This document shows, piece after piece, positions 29,804-39,066 of a stretch of DNA of 64,000 nt. The position numbers and the translations under genes are program-made. This DNA is from Thalassolituus maritimus (GTDB lineage Bacteria > Pseudomonadota > Gammaproteobacteria > Pseudomonadales > Oceanobacteraceae), in assembly GCF_900156675.1 (NCBI RefSeq), contig NZ_FTOH01000003.1, forward strand, positions 310,001-374,000. Direction: 5' to 3'. Numbering within the stretch: position 1 is the stretch's first letter; each line of letters starts with the position of its first letter. Under the pieces are notes generated by a model. That model saw only the letters and a list, made by a program, of their open reading frames with translations, searched no databases and was not told the origin of the DNA.

Positions 29804-30289
29804 ATGTGCTGGCGGGTATTTCTGTCTTTAGTACTATTGGTTCCCGTGACCTACGCGCTGGAACCGCAGGACGCTGCAAGTTACTTTGCTACCGAGGCGG
29901 TAACGCCTCAGCAGGCTGAACTGTGCCTGGAGTCTATGAGGTCCCCGCTGATTCATAACAGCGAAGGCGACCACGTGAATTCGTACTATTACTTTGGCGT
30001 TCACCATGATCGGACACTGATTGGTCTTGAGCGGGTAAAGGGTGCGGATTATTCCCAATATTTCAGCTTACTGGTGTTTGATCAGACCACGCTGCTTGGT
30101 TACTACCGCAATATTGCCAGCCTACCGCTTTTTATTGAGCCAGATGGGCAGCTGTCGTTTCCGCGGGGTGTTGAACTGGCGGACACCATCTACATTGATC
30201 AGGATGAATTCCCGGCTCTTTGCCTCGCCGGGCAACCGTGCGTCGAGTGGGTATCAGTCGGTGCGCGGTGTGAGCTGAGCGCGGATTGA
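29804..30289 (+). CDS. Secreted protein, function unknown
   Basis: 161 residues from ATG 29804 (AAGG six bases upstream; a TTG two codons earlier is an alternative). Signal peptide ends near VTYALEP (about residue 19). The mature part has four Cys (one near the start, three near the end), likely disulphides. I recognise no domain. It follows rhlB by 15 bases and may be co-transcribed. Its last 36 bases overlap the end of the convergent hydrolase gene. Confidence 0.65.
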   Translation: MCWRVFLSLVLLVPVTYALEPQDAASYFATEAVTPQQAELCLESMRSPLIHNSEGDHVNSYYYFGVHHDRTLIGLERVKGADYSQYFSLLVFDQTTLLGYYRNIASLPLFIEPDGQLSFPRGVELADTIYIDQDEFPALCLAGQPCVEWVSVGARCELSAD

Positions 30290-31006
30290 TTGCTCCAGCC
30301 AGTCCGGGTCGTCGGCAGGTAAGTCGTGCCCTGCAGAAGGGTGTGTGAGCAAAGGCTTCTTCCAGCGATGCGCAATGCGCGCGGTGCAGCCTGGTTTTAC
30401 TAGCCTGTCGCCTGCTGCGTTGTAGAAGAACACGTCATGGACTGGTGCGCTGGTCGGGCCTTTGTAGCGACTTGCGGCGATCAGTTGCACGAATACGTTA
30501 CGCCAGCGCAGCGGGTGTTCATCTGCAAAACGGATCCATGGAGCAGATTCACCAGCGGTAAGTGCGCGGTTTATGGTCAGATCAAAAATGGTCCGCTCGA
30601 GTCGCAGGCGGTCGCCAAAGCAGAACAGCAACCTGAAAAATGACACGGCCGTCATACGCTCCCACGGATATGACATATTGGCGAGGCTGGTATTGATCAG
30701 ATGGAGTGATTCAATCTCGTCTGGGTACTGGCGGGCCCATTCTGCAGCAATCATAGCCCCCATAGAGACAGCAATTACTGTTATCGGCCCCTGGTACTCA
30801 GCGCGAACCTGTGCACGAATGTTTTCCATCATAGACGGAATGTCAGAAGGGGTTGTCTGGGAGTACTGATAGCCATTGCCGGGTAACTCAGGTTGAATAA
30901 CCTGAAAGTCCTCTGCAAACCTCTCCGGGAATTCCAGCCAGTGATAACGGCTGCGGATCAGGCCCCGAAGAAAAACGAGTACAGGTTTATCAGAGGACGG
31001 CTTCAA
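30254..31006 (-). CDS. Alpha/beta hydrolase
   Basis: 250 residues. Nucleophile S81 in VIAVSMGAMIAAEW, an oxyanion region FLRGLIRSRYHW near residue 15, and a C-terminal His in PSAGHDLPADDPDW. This is the usual order of a small cytoplasmic hydrolase or esterase; the substrate is unknown. It starts 12 bases downstream of the end of the TorF-like porin gene on the same strand, so the two may form an operon. It overlaps the convergent secreted-protein gene by 36 bases. Confidence 0.85.
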   Translation of the reverse strand: MKPSSDKPVLVFLRGLIRSRYHWLEFPERFAEDFQVIQPELPGNGYQYSQTTPSDIPSMMENIRAQVRAEYQGPITVIAVSMGAMIAAEWARQYPDEIESLHLINTSLANMSYPWERMTAVSFFRLLFCFGDRLRLERTIFDLTINRALTAGESAPWIRFADEHPLRWRNVFVQLIAASRYKGPTSAPVHDVFFYNAAGDRLVKPGCTARIAHRWKKPLLTHPSAGHDLPADDPDWLEQSIRAQLTPRTD

Positions 31007-31018
31007 GCGTTTACCCTG

Positions 31019-31735
31019 TTACCAGATACGGAAGAAGCGGTGGACGCTGAACTGAATCAGAGTGCCTGCATCGAAGTCGCCACCCAGATTAGTGCGTTCC
31101 AGGGTCAGGCGGTAATCCCAGTGATTCCAGGTTCTGGCGGCTCCTACGCGGAAGTGCCAATAATCGTCAGCCGTCGAGCTACCGAAGTTCGTCGTTTCGT
31201 CGGTGCCGTCTAAGCGGTGATTGGCGCCGTAGAGTTCGATTGAAAAAGACCCGGTCTGAAAGGTGTAGGCTGTTTCGAGGGTATGCAGGTTGTACTCGCT
31301 GCCGTAATAGCCGTCTGCCGCCCGGTATCCCAGAGTCAGGTTGTTATCCCACAACAGACGAAGTGCTGTTTCGTTATATGCATCGCCTTTTTCTTCAGCG
31401 TCACCATGGAAAGTGAAGCGCGTCAGGCTGGCATCAACAGACCATGCTCGCCAGAGCGGCAGGTTAGCACCGCCATACACATCCCATTCGGAGTGCAGGC
31501 TATCTGCGCTGCCGTGGTCTACGTTACTGCCCCAGGCGCCAGCATAAAACCCTGAGTTATGGGTGGCCGTCATGCCTGCCTGCCAGGCGGCTTTGCCACT
31601 GGTCTGGCTTATGCCGTCACGCACAAATTCAGAGGTGACTCCAAGGTCGGCGGTAACATCAGCCAATGCGGCATGGTGACAGGTCAGTAAAGCGGCTGAC
31701 GTGAGTGATACAAGCAGGTGTTGCAGACGTGGCAT
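31019..31735 (-). CDS. TorF family putative outer-membrane porin
   Basis: 238 residues with a signal peptide ending near AALADVTA. The mature start ADVTADLGVTSEFVRDGIS is the hallmark of the family called TorF or gcw_chp. Alternating aromatic and polar beta strands follow, and the protein ends in Trp (FFRIW), as outer-membrane barrels often do. Function is not established. The minus-strand hydrolase follows closely. Confidence 0.85.
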   Translation of the reverse strand: MPRLQHLLVSLTSAALLTCHHAALADVTADLGVTSEFVRDGISQTSGKAAWQAGMTATHNSGFYAGAWGSNVDHGSADSLHSEWDVYGGANLPLWRAWSVDASLTRFTFHGDAEEKGDAYNETALRLLWDNNLTLGYRAADGYYGSEYNLHTLETAYTFQTGSFSIELYGANHRLDGTDETTNFGSSTADDYWHFRVGAARTWNHWDYRLTLERTNLGGDFDAGTLIQFSVHRFFRIW

Positions 31736-31794
31736 AAGGTTAGGAAATCCGTCAGATACATCAGGCGCCTAGTGTAGCGGAAGCGGCGCTCGCT

Positions 31795-32865
31795 TCACAC
31801 TGCCGGTGTGATATTTCCGCTCATTCCCGGATACCAGCGTTCAAGCGCAGACTGAAGGGCTCGCGTCTGATCTGCCGCTGATTCAGGCGCCCACTGCGGC
31901 ATGGTCCGCGTAGCAGACATCAAAAAGTCGAACAGAACCAGATGCCGGCGCAGAATGCGCTGTTGGCGATGGGGTAGTACCGGGTTAAATAAACCGTGGT
32001 AACGCAGGAGGTGTCGTGGGTTTTTCTTAACCCAAAGCCAGGAACCCATTTCCAGAGTGATAGGAATAAAACAACCTTCTGGTTGCATGGCCCGGTAATC
32101 ATCGTAGAGGTAATCCCACATATCACCGTTGGTGGTATAGCTATGCGCCTGCGGCTCAAACAGATACTGCTCGTGACTTGGGAAACTGTGTTCAAACAGC
32201 TCAGTCAGCGTATGAGCAGCGCCTATTCCGGGCCACGGGGCAGTGCTTTTAGCGTATGGGAACCAGAGTCGGTCGCGGGTGCCGAAGCCCGAGTGGCAAT
32301 CAAGGCTAATGCAGTATTTCTGATCGCGCAGAGCATGATGAATGGCGTCGCTTAGCGCTTGATTCTCGGGTTCCATGGGGCGGCCAGGCTTGCCGCGGTA
32401 CCAGGGCAGTGCGGAACTGATGCGTTGTCCGCCCACCAGCCATGGCGTTTTGCCCTCGGCTTCAACCGGCGCATTGCGCATCAGGTCCACACCGTTAGGG
32501 TTGCAGCGGGTATTCTCAGCCATGCCACCCGGATTGACGATGGGGATGATTAATAGCCTGAGGTGTTCAAGTTGATCGCGAACAACGGGGTCCCAGTGCA
32601 GACGACGCACCAGGCTCTTCATAAATGACAGAATGACCTGGGTGCCGATGCGTTCGACACCGTGCACACCACCGACCAATGCCAACACCGGAGCATCTTT
32701 GGCAGCACTGCCCATTTCAAGAACATAGAAAGGAAGATGTTCACCTTTGTGTTGTATGTGAGCAGGCACACGAATCCGCATGTACTGTTTGCCCTCTTCG
32801 ATGAGGGACTCAAGTTCTGCCAGTTCTGGCAAAGCCGCGTTAAGGCGGGAAATGCGTTGAATCAC
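31795..32865 (-). CDS. M14-type zinc carboxypeptidase
   Basis: 356 residues. The M14 zinc motif HGVE (HxxE) lies near residue 68 in LVGGVHGVERIGTQ, with NPNGVDLMRN and a third zinc His in LDCHSGFG; the catalytic Glu is probably in PITLEMGSW. No signal peptide, so it is cytoplasmic. Similar proteins are annotated as M14 or DUF2817 peptidases in marine gammaproteobacteria. It is divergent from the ABC exporter with 59 bases between. Confidence 0.85.
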   Translation of the reverse strand: MIQRISRLNAALPELAELESLIEEGKQYMRIRVPAHIQHKGEHLPFYVLEMGSAAKDAPVLALVGGVHGVERIGTQVILSFMKSLVRRLHWDPVVRDQLEHLRLLIIPIVNPGGMAENTRCNPNGVDLMRNAPVEAEGKTPWLVGGQRISSALPWYRGKPGRPMEPENQALSDAIHHALRDQKYCISLDCHSGFGTRDRLWFPYAKSTAPWPGIGAAHTLTELFEHSFPSHEQYLFEPQAHSYTTNGDMWDYLYDDYRAMQPEGCFIPITLEMGSWLWVKKNPRHLLRYHGLFNPVLPHRQQRILRRHLVLFDFLMSATRTMPQWAPESAADQTRALQSALERWYPGMSGNITPAV

Positions 32866-32924
32866 GTTGAGGTGAACCTTATGCTCTTTGGCCTTTTGAC
32901 TATATCTAACAGGTTACACCGCCA

Positions 32925-34727
32925 ATGAGAAGCTTCCAGTCAACACCGGTGGACATGCCTGACAAACTGCGCGTTCGTCGTTGGCTGACCACCATCTGGC
33001 CCTTCCTGCTGGAGTATCGCGGTCGGGTCATCGGGGCGATGATTTGCTTGTTGCTGGCCAAACTGGCCAGCGTCGTTATGCCATTTCTGCTCAAGTATCA
33101 GGTCGATCATCTGGATGCAGCTGGCACCATTGGGGAGAACTGGTGGGCGGCGTTTCCGCTATTGTTGTTGCTGGCTTATGGCACTGTGCGATTTATGACC
33201 GTGTTTGCCGGGGAGCTCCGCGATCTTCTGTTTGGCCGGGTTGCAGAGCGGGTGATGCGCAGAATGTCACTGGCGTTGTTCCGGCACCTTCACAGCCTGA
33301 GTCTTTCTTTTCACCTGGACCGTCAGACGGGGGCATTGCAACGTGATATCGAGAGAGGGACTAACGGCATTTCGTTCCTGATGCGTTTTCTGATTTTTAA
33401 TATCCTCCCGACATTTCTAGAGCTAGGGCTGGTGATCGTTCTTCTCTTAATTAACTACCCACCTGTGTTTGCCGGGATCACCCTGGTAGCCGTTGTTCTG
33501 TACGTCGGCTATTCAGTGAAGGTCACGGAGTGGCGTACGCGCCATGTGCGGGAAGCCAATCAGATGGACTCATCAACGCATGCCCGGGCGCTTGATAGCC
33601 TTCTCAACTATGAGACGGTTAAGTACTTCACCGCAGAAGAGCGGGAGTCGGCTGACTACGATGGTTCACTTGCCCGCTGGGAAAAAGCCCGACGCATGAA
33701 CCGCTTGTCGCTGTTTACCCTGAACAGTGGTCAGGCGCTTATTATTTCAGTCGCCATGGCCTGCATGTTGATGTCAGCAGCACACTATGTGCTCATCGGG
33801 GAGATGACGTTGGGTGATTTCACGCTGGTGAATGCTTTTATGTTTCAGCTCTTTTTGCCTCTGAACTTCCTTGGCTTTGTTTATCGCGAGATTAAGGCGT
33901 CGGTCGCTAATATTGAGAGGATGTTTGTTCTGCTCGATATTGAAACCGACGTGCCCGATAACGCCACCAAAGGCCTGAATGTGACTCGCGGTGAGGTGGT
34001 GTTTGATCGGGTCGGTTTTGATTATGGCAACGGTCGACAGGTACTTAATGAATTGAGCTTTTCTGTGCCTGCAGGAAAGACGCTCGCGCTTGTTGGCGGC
34101 AGCGGCGCGGGTAAGTCAACGATAACCCGGTTGCTGTTCCGTTTTTACGATGTGGCATCCGGTCAGATACGTATCGATGGTCAGCTTATAACCGATGTTT
34201 CTCAAGCGTCGTTGCGGCAGGCCCTGGGCATCGTTCCGCAGGATACCGTCCTGTTCAATGACACACTCAGAAATAACCTGCTTTATGCCTGCCCGGATGC
34301 CAGCGAGGCAGACCTGCAGGACGTTGTACAGATGGCAAGTCTGGACAGGCTGGTTGCAGAAAATCCAGCCGGTCTGGAAACCGTCGTGGGGGAGCGAGGG
34401 TTAAAACTGTCTGGTGGTGAAAAACAGCGCATTGCCATCGCCCGAATGCTACTTAAAAGACCCGCCATTATGGTCTTTGACGAGGCGACCTCATCGTTAG
34501 ACTCTGAAACTGAGCGCAGCATTATGAAAGAGATTCGCAGAGTGTCCGAAGGGCATACTGCGTTAATCATTGCGCACCGCCTATCGACGGTTGTCGATGC
34601 CGATGAAATTGCGGTTCTGGAAAACGGACAGATCGCAGAACGTGGCAACCACAGAGAACTTCTGGCAAAGAACGGTCGTTACGCGGCGCTATGGCAGGCT
34701 CAACAAGCCTCCGGGGAGGTTGACTGA
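32925..34727 (+). CDS. Atm1/HMT-type ABC exporter, fused membrane and ATPase domains
   Basis: 600 residues. Six-helix exporter domain (about 35-320) with the Atm1-family segment SLLNYETVKYFTAEERE, then an ATPase domain (about 345-590): Walker A GGSGAGKST near 390, signature LSGGEKQR, Walker B IMVFDEATSSLD and switch His in IIAHRLST. Bacterial Atm1 homologues export glutathione-linked or metal-thiol compounds and help in metal tolerance. Acts as a homodimer in the inner membrane. The stop and the xni start share one base (TGATG). Confidence 0.93.
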   Translation: MRSFQSTPVDMPDKLRVRRWLTTIWPFLLEYRGRVIGAMICLLLAKLASVVMPFLLKYQVDHLDAAGTIGENWWAAFPLLLLLAYGTVRFMTVFAGELRDLLFGRVAERVMRRMSLALFRHLHSLSLSFHLDRQTGALQRDIERGTNGISFLMRFLIFNILPTFLELGLVIVLLLINYPPVFAGITLVAVVLYVGYSVKVTEWRTRHVREANQMDSSTHARALDSLLNYETVKYFTAEERESADYDGSLARWEKARRMNRLSLFTLNSGQALIISVAMACMLMSAAHYVLIGEMTLGDFTLVNAFMFQLFLPLNFLGFVYREIKASVANIERMFVLLDIETDVPDNATKGLNVTRGEVVFDRVGFDYGNGRQVLNELSFSVPAGKTLALVGGSGAGKSTITRLLFRFYDVASGQIRIDGQLITDVSQASLRQALGIVPQDTVLFNDTLRNNLLYACPDASEADLQDVVQMASLDRLVAENPAGLETVVGERGLKLSGGEKQRIAIARMLLKRPAIMVFDEATSSLDSETERSIMKEIRRVSEGHTALIIAHRLSTVVDADEIAVLENGQIAERGNHRELLAKNGRYAALWQAQQASGEVD

Positions 34728-35488
34728 TGCATCTGCTGTTAATCGATGCGATGAATCTGATACGCCGGGTCTATGCTGCGGTGGAAGACTCTGAGTTTGC
34801 AGCTGAAGCAACCCGCAATAAAGTGATCGATATCATTGGTGCCAACGTCCGGGGACGCAAAGCCACACATCTGTTAATGGTCTATGAGGATCAGGAGCCG
34901 ACCTGGCGCCACCGCATCTGGCCAGAGTACAAGGCCGGGCGTTCGCCCATGCCTGAAGCGCTGGCTAACGATCTTTCTGACATGCGGGCGGATCTTGAGC
35001 GCAGCGGTATCCACAGTTACCGCATGTCGGGTTGGGAAGCGGATGATGTCGTCGCAACGGTGGCGGACCGGGCTGCCCGTAGCGGCCTTCAGGTAACCAT
35101 TCTGTCGACCGATAAAGGCTTCTGCCAGCTGGTGTCAGAACGTATATCTGTACTTAATCACTTTGATCGATTTCTCTGGAATGAAGAAGCTGTGCACCAG
35201 CGCTGGGGACTGGCACCTGCTCAGTTGACCGACTATTGGGCTCTGTGCGGTGATCAGACAAATCATTTGCCGGGCGTGCCGGGCATCGGTAAGAAGGGTG
35301 CCGCTCAGGTTCTCGATCTCTGTGGTAGCCTGGATCATGCGATCGGCTGGCCAGAGGTATTGCCCGAACGTCTTTCAAATGCGCTGGAACAGGGGATTCC
35401 TTCGGCGATCCGGACTCGTGTTCTGGCGACCCTCAGAACCGATCTCGAGTTAGGGATCAGTCTCTCTTCATTGAGGGCAAAGTCATGA
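34727..35488 (+). CDS. xni: Flap endonuclease Xni
   Basis: 253 residues (E. coli 251). 5'-3' exonuclease domain like that of DNA polymerase I, with LLIDAMNLIRRVYA at the N-terminus, the arch region with RMSGWEADDVVAT, and a helix-hairpin-helix LPGVPGIGKKGAAQ near residue 185. Xni cleaves flapped DNA. Its start overlaps the ABC exporter stop by one base, which suggests coupled translation. Confidence 0.92.
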   Translation: MHLLLIDAMNLIRRVYAAVEDSEFAAEATRNKVIDIIGANVRGRKATHLLMVYEDQEPTWRHRIWPEYKAGRSPMPEALANDLSDMRADLERSGIHSYRMSGWEADDVVATVADRAARSGLQVTILSTDKGFCQLVSERISVLNHFDRFLWNEEAVHQRWGLAPAQLTDYWALCGDQTNHLPGVPGIGKKGAAQVLDLCGSLDHAIGWPEVLPERLSNALEQGIPSAIRTRVLATLRTDLELGISLSSLRAKS

Positions 35489-35534
35489 TCGGCTAAACTT
35501 GCCCGCCATTTTGACAGGCCTCAGCGGAGCAGAT

Positions 35535-35951
35535 ATGTCTTCTCAGATTAAAGTTCGTGGATTCCATATTGATGTGTACCAGCACGTTAATAACGGACGC
35601 TACATGGAGTTTCTGGAAGAAGCTCGTTGGGAGTTTATGGATCACACTGGCTTTGCCGAAAAAATCGCTGCGCTTGGGCTTTCGATGGTGGTGGTGAATA
35701 CCAATATCAACTACCGACGCCCTGCGGTTATCCATGATGTTCTGGATCTCGGGATTCGTGTGGCAAAAATTGGCAGTAAAAGCGCCGTTTTTGAACAGAC
35801 CGTGACTCGTCAGAAAGATGGGGCGACTGAGATGGTGGTCGATGCCACAGTGACCTTCTGTGTGATGGATCCGGTGGCCGAAAAGGCTGTCCCGCTCGAA
35901 GGCGAGATCCGGACCATTCTTGAACAGGTTGCAGAGGAAGCCGGGGCATGA
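35535..35951 (+). CDS. Hot-dog acyl-CoA thioesterase
   Basis: 138 residues from ATG 35535, chosen for GGAG five bases upstream; an in-frame start at 35499 has none. Single 4HBT hot-dog domain with the motif DVYQHVNNGRYMEFLEEARW, in which the Asp or Asn near residue 13-20 is catalytic in the FadM/YbgC group. Acts on an unspecified acyl-CoA. It overlaps miaE by four bases (ATGA). Confidence 0.88.
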   Translation: MSSQIKVRGFHIDVYQHVNNGRYMEFLEEARWEFMDHTGFAEKIAALGLSMVVVNTNINYRRPAVIHDVLDLGIRVAKIGSKSAVFEQTVTRQKDGATEMVVDATVTFCVMDPVAEKAVPLEGEIRTILEQVAEEAGA

Positions 35952-36565
35952 ATCTTGATGACGTGATGGCAGAGATTAATCAGTTCCTGCTATGCCCAAC
36001 ACCTGGCGCATGGATTGATGTTGCTCTCGAGAATCAGGAATTACTGCTGATCGACCATGCTAACTGTGAGAAAAAAGCCGCTTCGACAGCAATGAACCTT
36101 CTGTACCGCTACATTGATCGCGATGACCTTCTCAAAAAAATGAGTCAGCTTGCGCGCGAAGAGCTGCTGCATTTCGAACAAGTGGTTGGCATCATGAAGG
36201 ACCGTGGTGTCAGCTATCGTCACGTGTCGTCGTCACGCTACGCTTCTGGGTTGCGCGAACTGGTTCGTAAGGGCGGAGAGGATGAGCTGGTCGATGTGCT
36301 TATCTGTGGCGCTTTAATCGAAGCGCGTTCCTGCGAACGGTTCGCGGCGTTGGTTCCGCACCTCGATGACACCTTGGCCAAATTCTATCGATCTCTGCTT
36401 CGCTCAGAAGGGCGCCACTACCAGGATTATCTGGAGCTTGCCAGACAATATGCGGGCACAGATATCCAATGGCGGATTGACGAGTTCCGTGAAATTGAGC
36501 GGGAGTTGATTCTTAGCCCGGACCCGGAATTCCGTTTCCACAGTGGCGTTCCTGCCGCCGCTTAA
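35948..36565 (+). CDS. miaE: tRNA-(ms2io6A)-hydroxylase
   Basis: 205 residues. A four-helix diiron protein that hydroxylates the isopentenyl group of ms2i6A37 in tRNA. The carboxylate and His ligands can be seen in order: HANCEKKAA, REELLHFEQV, IEARSCERF and SEGRHYQDYL. It overlaps the thioesterase gene by four bases. Its stop overlaps the end of a small minus-strand gene. Confidence 0.93.
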   Translation: MNLDDVMAEINQFLLCPTPGAWIDVALENQELLLIDHANCEKKAASTAMNLLYRYIDRDDLLKKMSQLAREELLHFEQVVGIMKDRGVSYRHVSSSRYASGLRELVRKGGEDELVDVLICGALIEARSCERFAALVPHLDDTLAKFYRSLLRSEGRHYQDYLELARQYAGTDIQWRIDEFREIERELILSPDPEFRFHSGVPAAA

Positions 36566-36741
36566 TCCTGACAGGCGCGAATGATCTTGATGCAGATGTC
36601 AGTTTCGCGCTGATACGTCGCTTCATCAATAGCGCCAGCCTTAAGGTCCCGGCTGGCTTGCTCAAGCCGCGCCTCTGCGTCTTTTAAGTCGGTAAACATG
36701 CGGTTGGCTTCAAGTGCTTTTAAGGTTACTGCTGCAGTCAT
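36562..36741 (-). CDS. Small helical protein, 59 residues, function unknown
   Basis: A short gene with a very good ribosome site: GGAG seven bases before ATG at 36741. The product starts MTAAVTLKALEANRMF and is a charged helix, probably a short coiled coil, with the pattern YQRETDICIKIIRACQD at the end. It sits in the convergent gap after miaE and is divergent from the next hydrolase gene. Codon use is like the neighbours. I recognise no family. Confidence 0.6.
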   Translation of the reverse strand: MTAAVTLKALEANRMFTDLKDAEARLEQASRDLKAGAIDEATYQRETDICIKIIRACQD

Positions 36742-36864
36742 GGGTGGGCTCCTCAGGACGTTCTGATGTCACAATCAAACTAGACTCCCTCTCAGAACTG
36801 CACCAGTAGCTATCGTTCCCAAGACCTGCAATGATTACAATTTCTTTAACAGGGTGGTCGCAAA

Positions 36865-37776
36865 GTGAACAAACTCCCGTTAGATGGCGCAATCTGCGCT
36901 GGGCATTCATTGGACACCCGGCAGGTAGCTGGACTGGCTACCTACGATTGCATTGAGGGTGAAGGAGAACCGCTTCATTTTCTTCACGGCAACGGTTTTT
37001 GCGGACTCACGTTAGCTCCCCTGGCAGAAGAAATTACAGATGGAAGTCAGCCCCTGCTGTTCACTGATTTACCAGGACATGGCGCCTCAGAGGGACCGGA
37101 TGTCAACGCACAGCCAGACTGGAATGATATGGCTGACCGCGTTGCAAACAGTATCGCCGCTCGCATTGACAGGCCAGTAACGGGGATAGGTCACAGTATG
37201 GGCGGTGTGGTGACGCTGCTTGCCGCAGCGCGTTATCCTGACTTGTTTTCCCGAGTTGTGCTTCTTGATCCGGTGCTGTTCAGCCGGGAAGTTATTTTCT
37301 ACCAAAGACTGATGAGAAAAACAGGGCTATGGCAGCGGACGTCTCTGGTGCGTTCGGTTGCCAGGCGTCGCTCGGAATGGCCGTCGGTGGATGCATTGAA
37401 AACAGACCTGTCAACGAAGTCGTTATACCGCAACTGGACCCCCGGAGCGCTGGACGCATTTGCTCATTATGCAGTCCGTACAACTGACTCTGGTGAGATC
37501 GAGCTAGCCTGTGATCCCCGTTGGGAGGCCTCCATTTTCGGTTCTTATCCTCGAGGCCTCTGGCAGGCAGTGAGAACGGTCAGTGTGCCGGTCGATATTG
37601 TTGTCGCCACACGTTCATATCCGTTTATCCGTCCAGCAGTAAAGCGTGCAGTGGGCCGGAACAAGCGTATTTCGCAACATGTTTTTGATGGTGGTCATTG
37701 CTTTCCTATGGAAGCGCCAGAGGCCGCAGCGGTGCAAATTAATGACATATTGGTCGATTCCGGCCGGGGGCTATGA
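36865..37776 (+). CDS. Alpha/beta hydrolase
   Basis: 303 residues from a GTG start (GGGTGG about eight bases upstream). Nucleophile S111 in GIGHSMGGVV, oxyanion segment HFLHGNGFCG near 38-46, acid near VPVDIVVATRS and His in DGGHCFPMEAP near the C-terminus. This is typical of a cytoplasmic esterase or epoxide-hydrolase-like enzyme; the substrate is unknown. It is divergent from the small minus-strand gene. Confidence 0.85.
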   Translation: MNKLPLDGAICAGHSLDTRQVAGLATYDCIEGEGEPLHFLHGNGFCGLTLAPLAEEITDGSQPLLFTDLPGHGASEGPDVNAQPDWNDMADRVANSIAARIDRPVTGIGHSMGGVVTLLAAARYPDLFSRVVLLDPVLFSREVIFYQRLMRKTGLWQRTSLVRSVARRRSEWPSVDALKTDLSTKSLYRNWTPGALDAFAHYAVRTTDSGEIELACDPRWEASIFGSYPRGLWQAVRTVSVPVDIVVATRSYPFIRPAVKRAVGRNKRISQHVFDGGHCFPMEAPEAAAVQINDILVDSGRGL

Positions 37777-37853
37777 AAACCTTTGTCAATTTGCGCGCTC
37801 TGGGCTAAGGTGGTTTTTACTTGGGCAATTAAGTGAGTTTCGAGTAGGACCCT

Positions 37854-38318
37854 ATGAACATGGAGATTCAGGCAGCCTTAGATGTTGCCGATGAGACTGA
37901 TTCCTTCCTGCAGATCACCGATGTGATCTACGACAAAGAAGCCGAGAATGGCTATGACTCCCTGAATGAAGCAGAGAAAACTGTCTTCTGTCTCGATCAG
38001 TTGCTGAGAGAGATGGAGAACGGTGGTTTCGTGCAGTTCGTTCACCACGAAGCAGGCGCTAAAGCGGAAGACACGCTCGAAGCACTTGAGCGTATTAAAG
38101 CGCCAGTGTCGGCTGGTCTGCTTGATCAGATAGTCGATCTGTTTCCTGATCGTAATATTCCTTCAGATGAAGATGATCGCATTGATGCTTTCGATAATAT
38201 CGAAAGCGAACATGCTGATAAAATCGCAGCTCTGGATGATCGTTTCTACGACAGCGGTGAAAATCTGGTCGGGTTGACACTGCGATTTGTTCAGAAAAAC
38301 CTGCGTGAGTTTCACTGA
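37854..38318 (+). CDS. DMP19/DUF4375-like protein
   Basis: 154 acidic residues, helical. GGA five bases before the ATG. The central segment EKTVFCLDQLLREMENGGFVQF matches, from memory, the DMP19/DUF4375 family, whose founding member in Neisseria is a DNA-mimic protein. The low isoelectric point fits that idea, but function here is unknown. After the stop a weak hairpin (TGATCAAACAG / CTGTTTATCA) could end transcription but has no T run. Confidence 0.65.
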   Translation: MNMEIQAALDVADETDSFLQITDVIYDKEAENGYDSLNEAEKTVFCLDQLLREMENGGFVQFVHHEAGAKAEDTLEALERIKAPVSAGLLDQIVDLFPDRNIPSDEDDRIDAFDNIESEHADKIAALDDRFYDSGENLVGLTLRFVQKNLREFH

Positions 38319-38443
38319 TCAAACAGGTGGCAAGGCTGTTTATCAGGAGGGGCGCTTGGGCCAGTATCGGCGCGAGTTGAGGCGTATCTTGTAATATCCA
38401 GGGCAAACGCTGAAACTATGTAGCAGCAATAAAGGGATTGCCT

Positions 38444-39019
38444 ATGATTATAAAAATGGTCTCATCGTGTTTTCTGTGTACAGCGCTGGCTCTCTCTGCC
38501 TCCGCTGCATTTGCAGATGTAAAGCTCAAAGGTGTATCTGTACCAGAAGAGGTTACTTTTTCTGGTCACACTATGGTTTTAAATGGTGCCGGTGTTCGGT
38601 CTCGTTTTTTCATCGATGCGTATGTCGCCGCATTGTACCTCCCGGAAGTTTCGACTGACGCAGACGGAATTCTTGCCTCCGGAAGCCCGCTGGATATCCG
38701 TGTCGTTATTATTTCGGATCTGGTGACCGCTGATCGTTTTGCAGAGTCTGCAATGGACGGCTTCGTCAGATCTACCCATGGAGACCTGGGTCCGATACGT
38801 CCTCAGGTTGAAACTATGATCAAAACCTTCCGGAACTCTTTGTCGGTCGGCGATGTCTTTGATCTGGTTTATAACCCAGACGCCGGAACCGAGATTTATC
38901 GTAACGGTGAGCTTCTTGAAGTTGTTGAGGGGCTGGATTTCCGTTCTGCAATGGCTGGTATCTGGCTCTCCGATGACCCGGTGCAGACCAGTCTTCGGGA
39001 AAAAATGCTGGGTCTTTGA
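38444..39019 (+). CDS. Chalcone-isomerase-like secreted protein
   Basis: 191 residues from ATG 38444 (AGGG upstream). Signal peptide ends near ASAAFADVK. The segment LNGAGVRSRFFIDAYVAALYLP is the signature of the bacterial chalcone isomerase-like family, which are periplasmic fatty-acid-binding-like folds without known isomerase activity. It lies 47 bases before a hybrid kinase gene. A physiological role is not established. Confidence 0.87.
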   Translation: MIIKMVSSCFLCTALALSASAAFADVKLKGVSVPEEVTFSGHTMVLNGAGVRSRFFIDAYVAALYLPEVSTDADGILASGSPLDIRVVIISDLVTADRFAESAMDGFVRSTHGDLGPIRPQVETMIKTFRNSLSVGDVFDLVYNPDAGTEIYRNGELLEVVEGLDFRSAMAGIWLSDDPVQTSLREKMLGL

Positions 39020-39066
39020 GCCGGAACAGGGCTTTGAGTGCAGAAAATAGTGCAAAGGATTGCTAA

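Noticed and set aside
31996-32355. Frame of 119 codons opposite the M14 peptidase
   Set aside because: The peptidase frame has zinc motifs; this one is a shadow.
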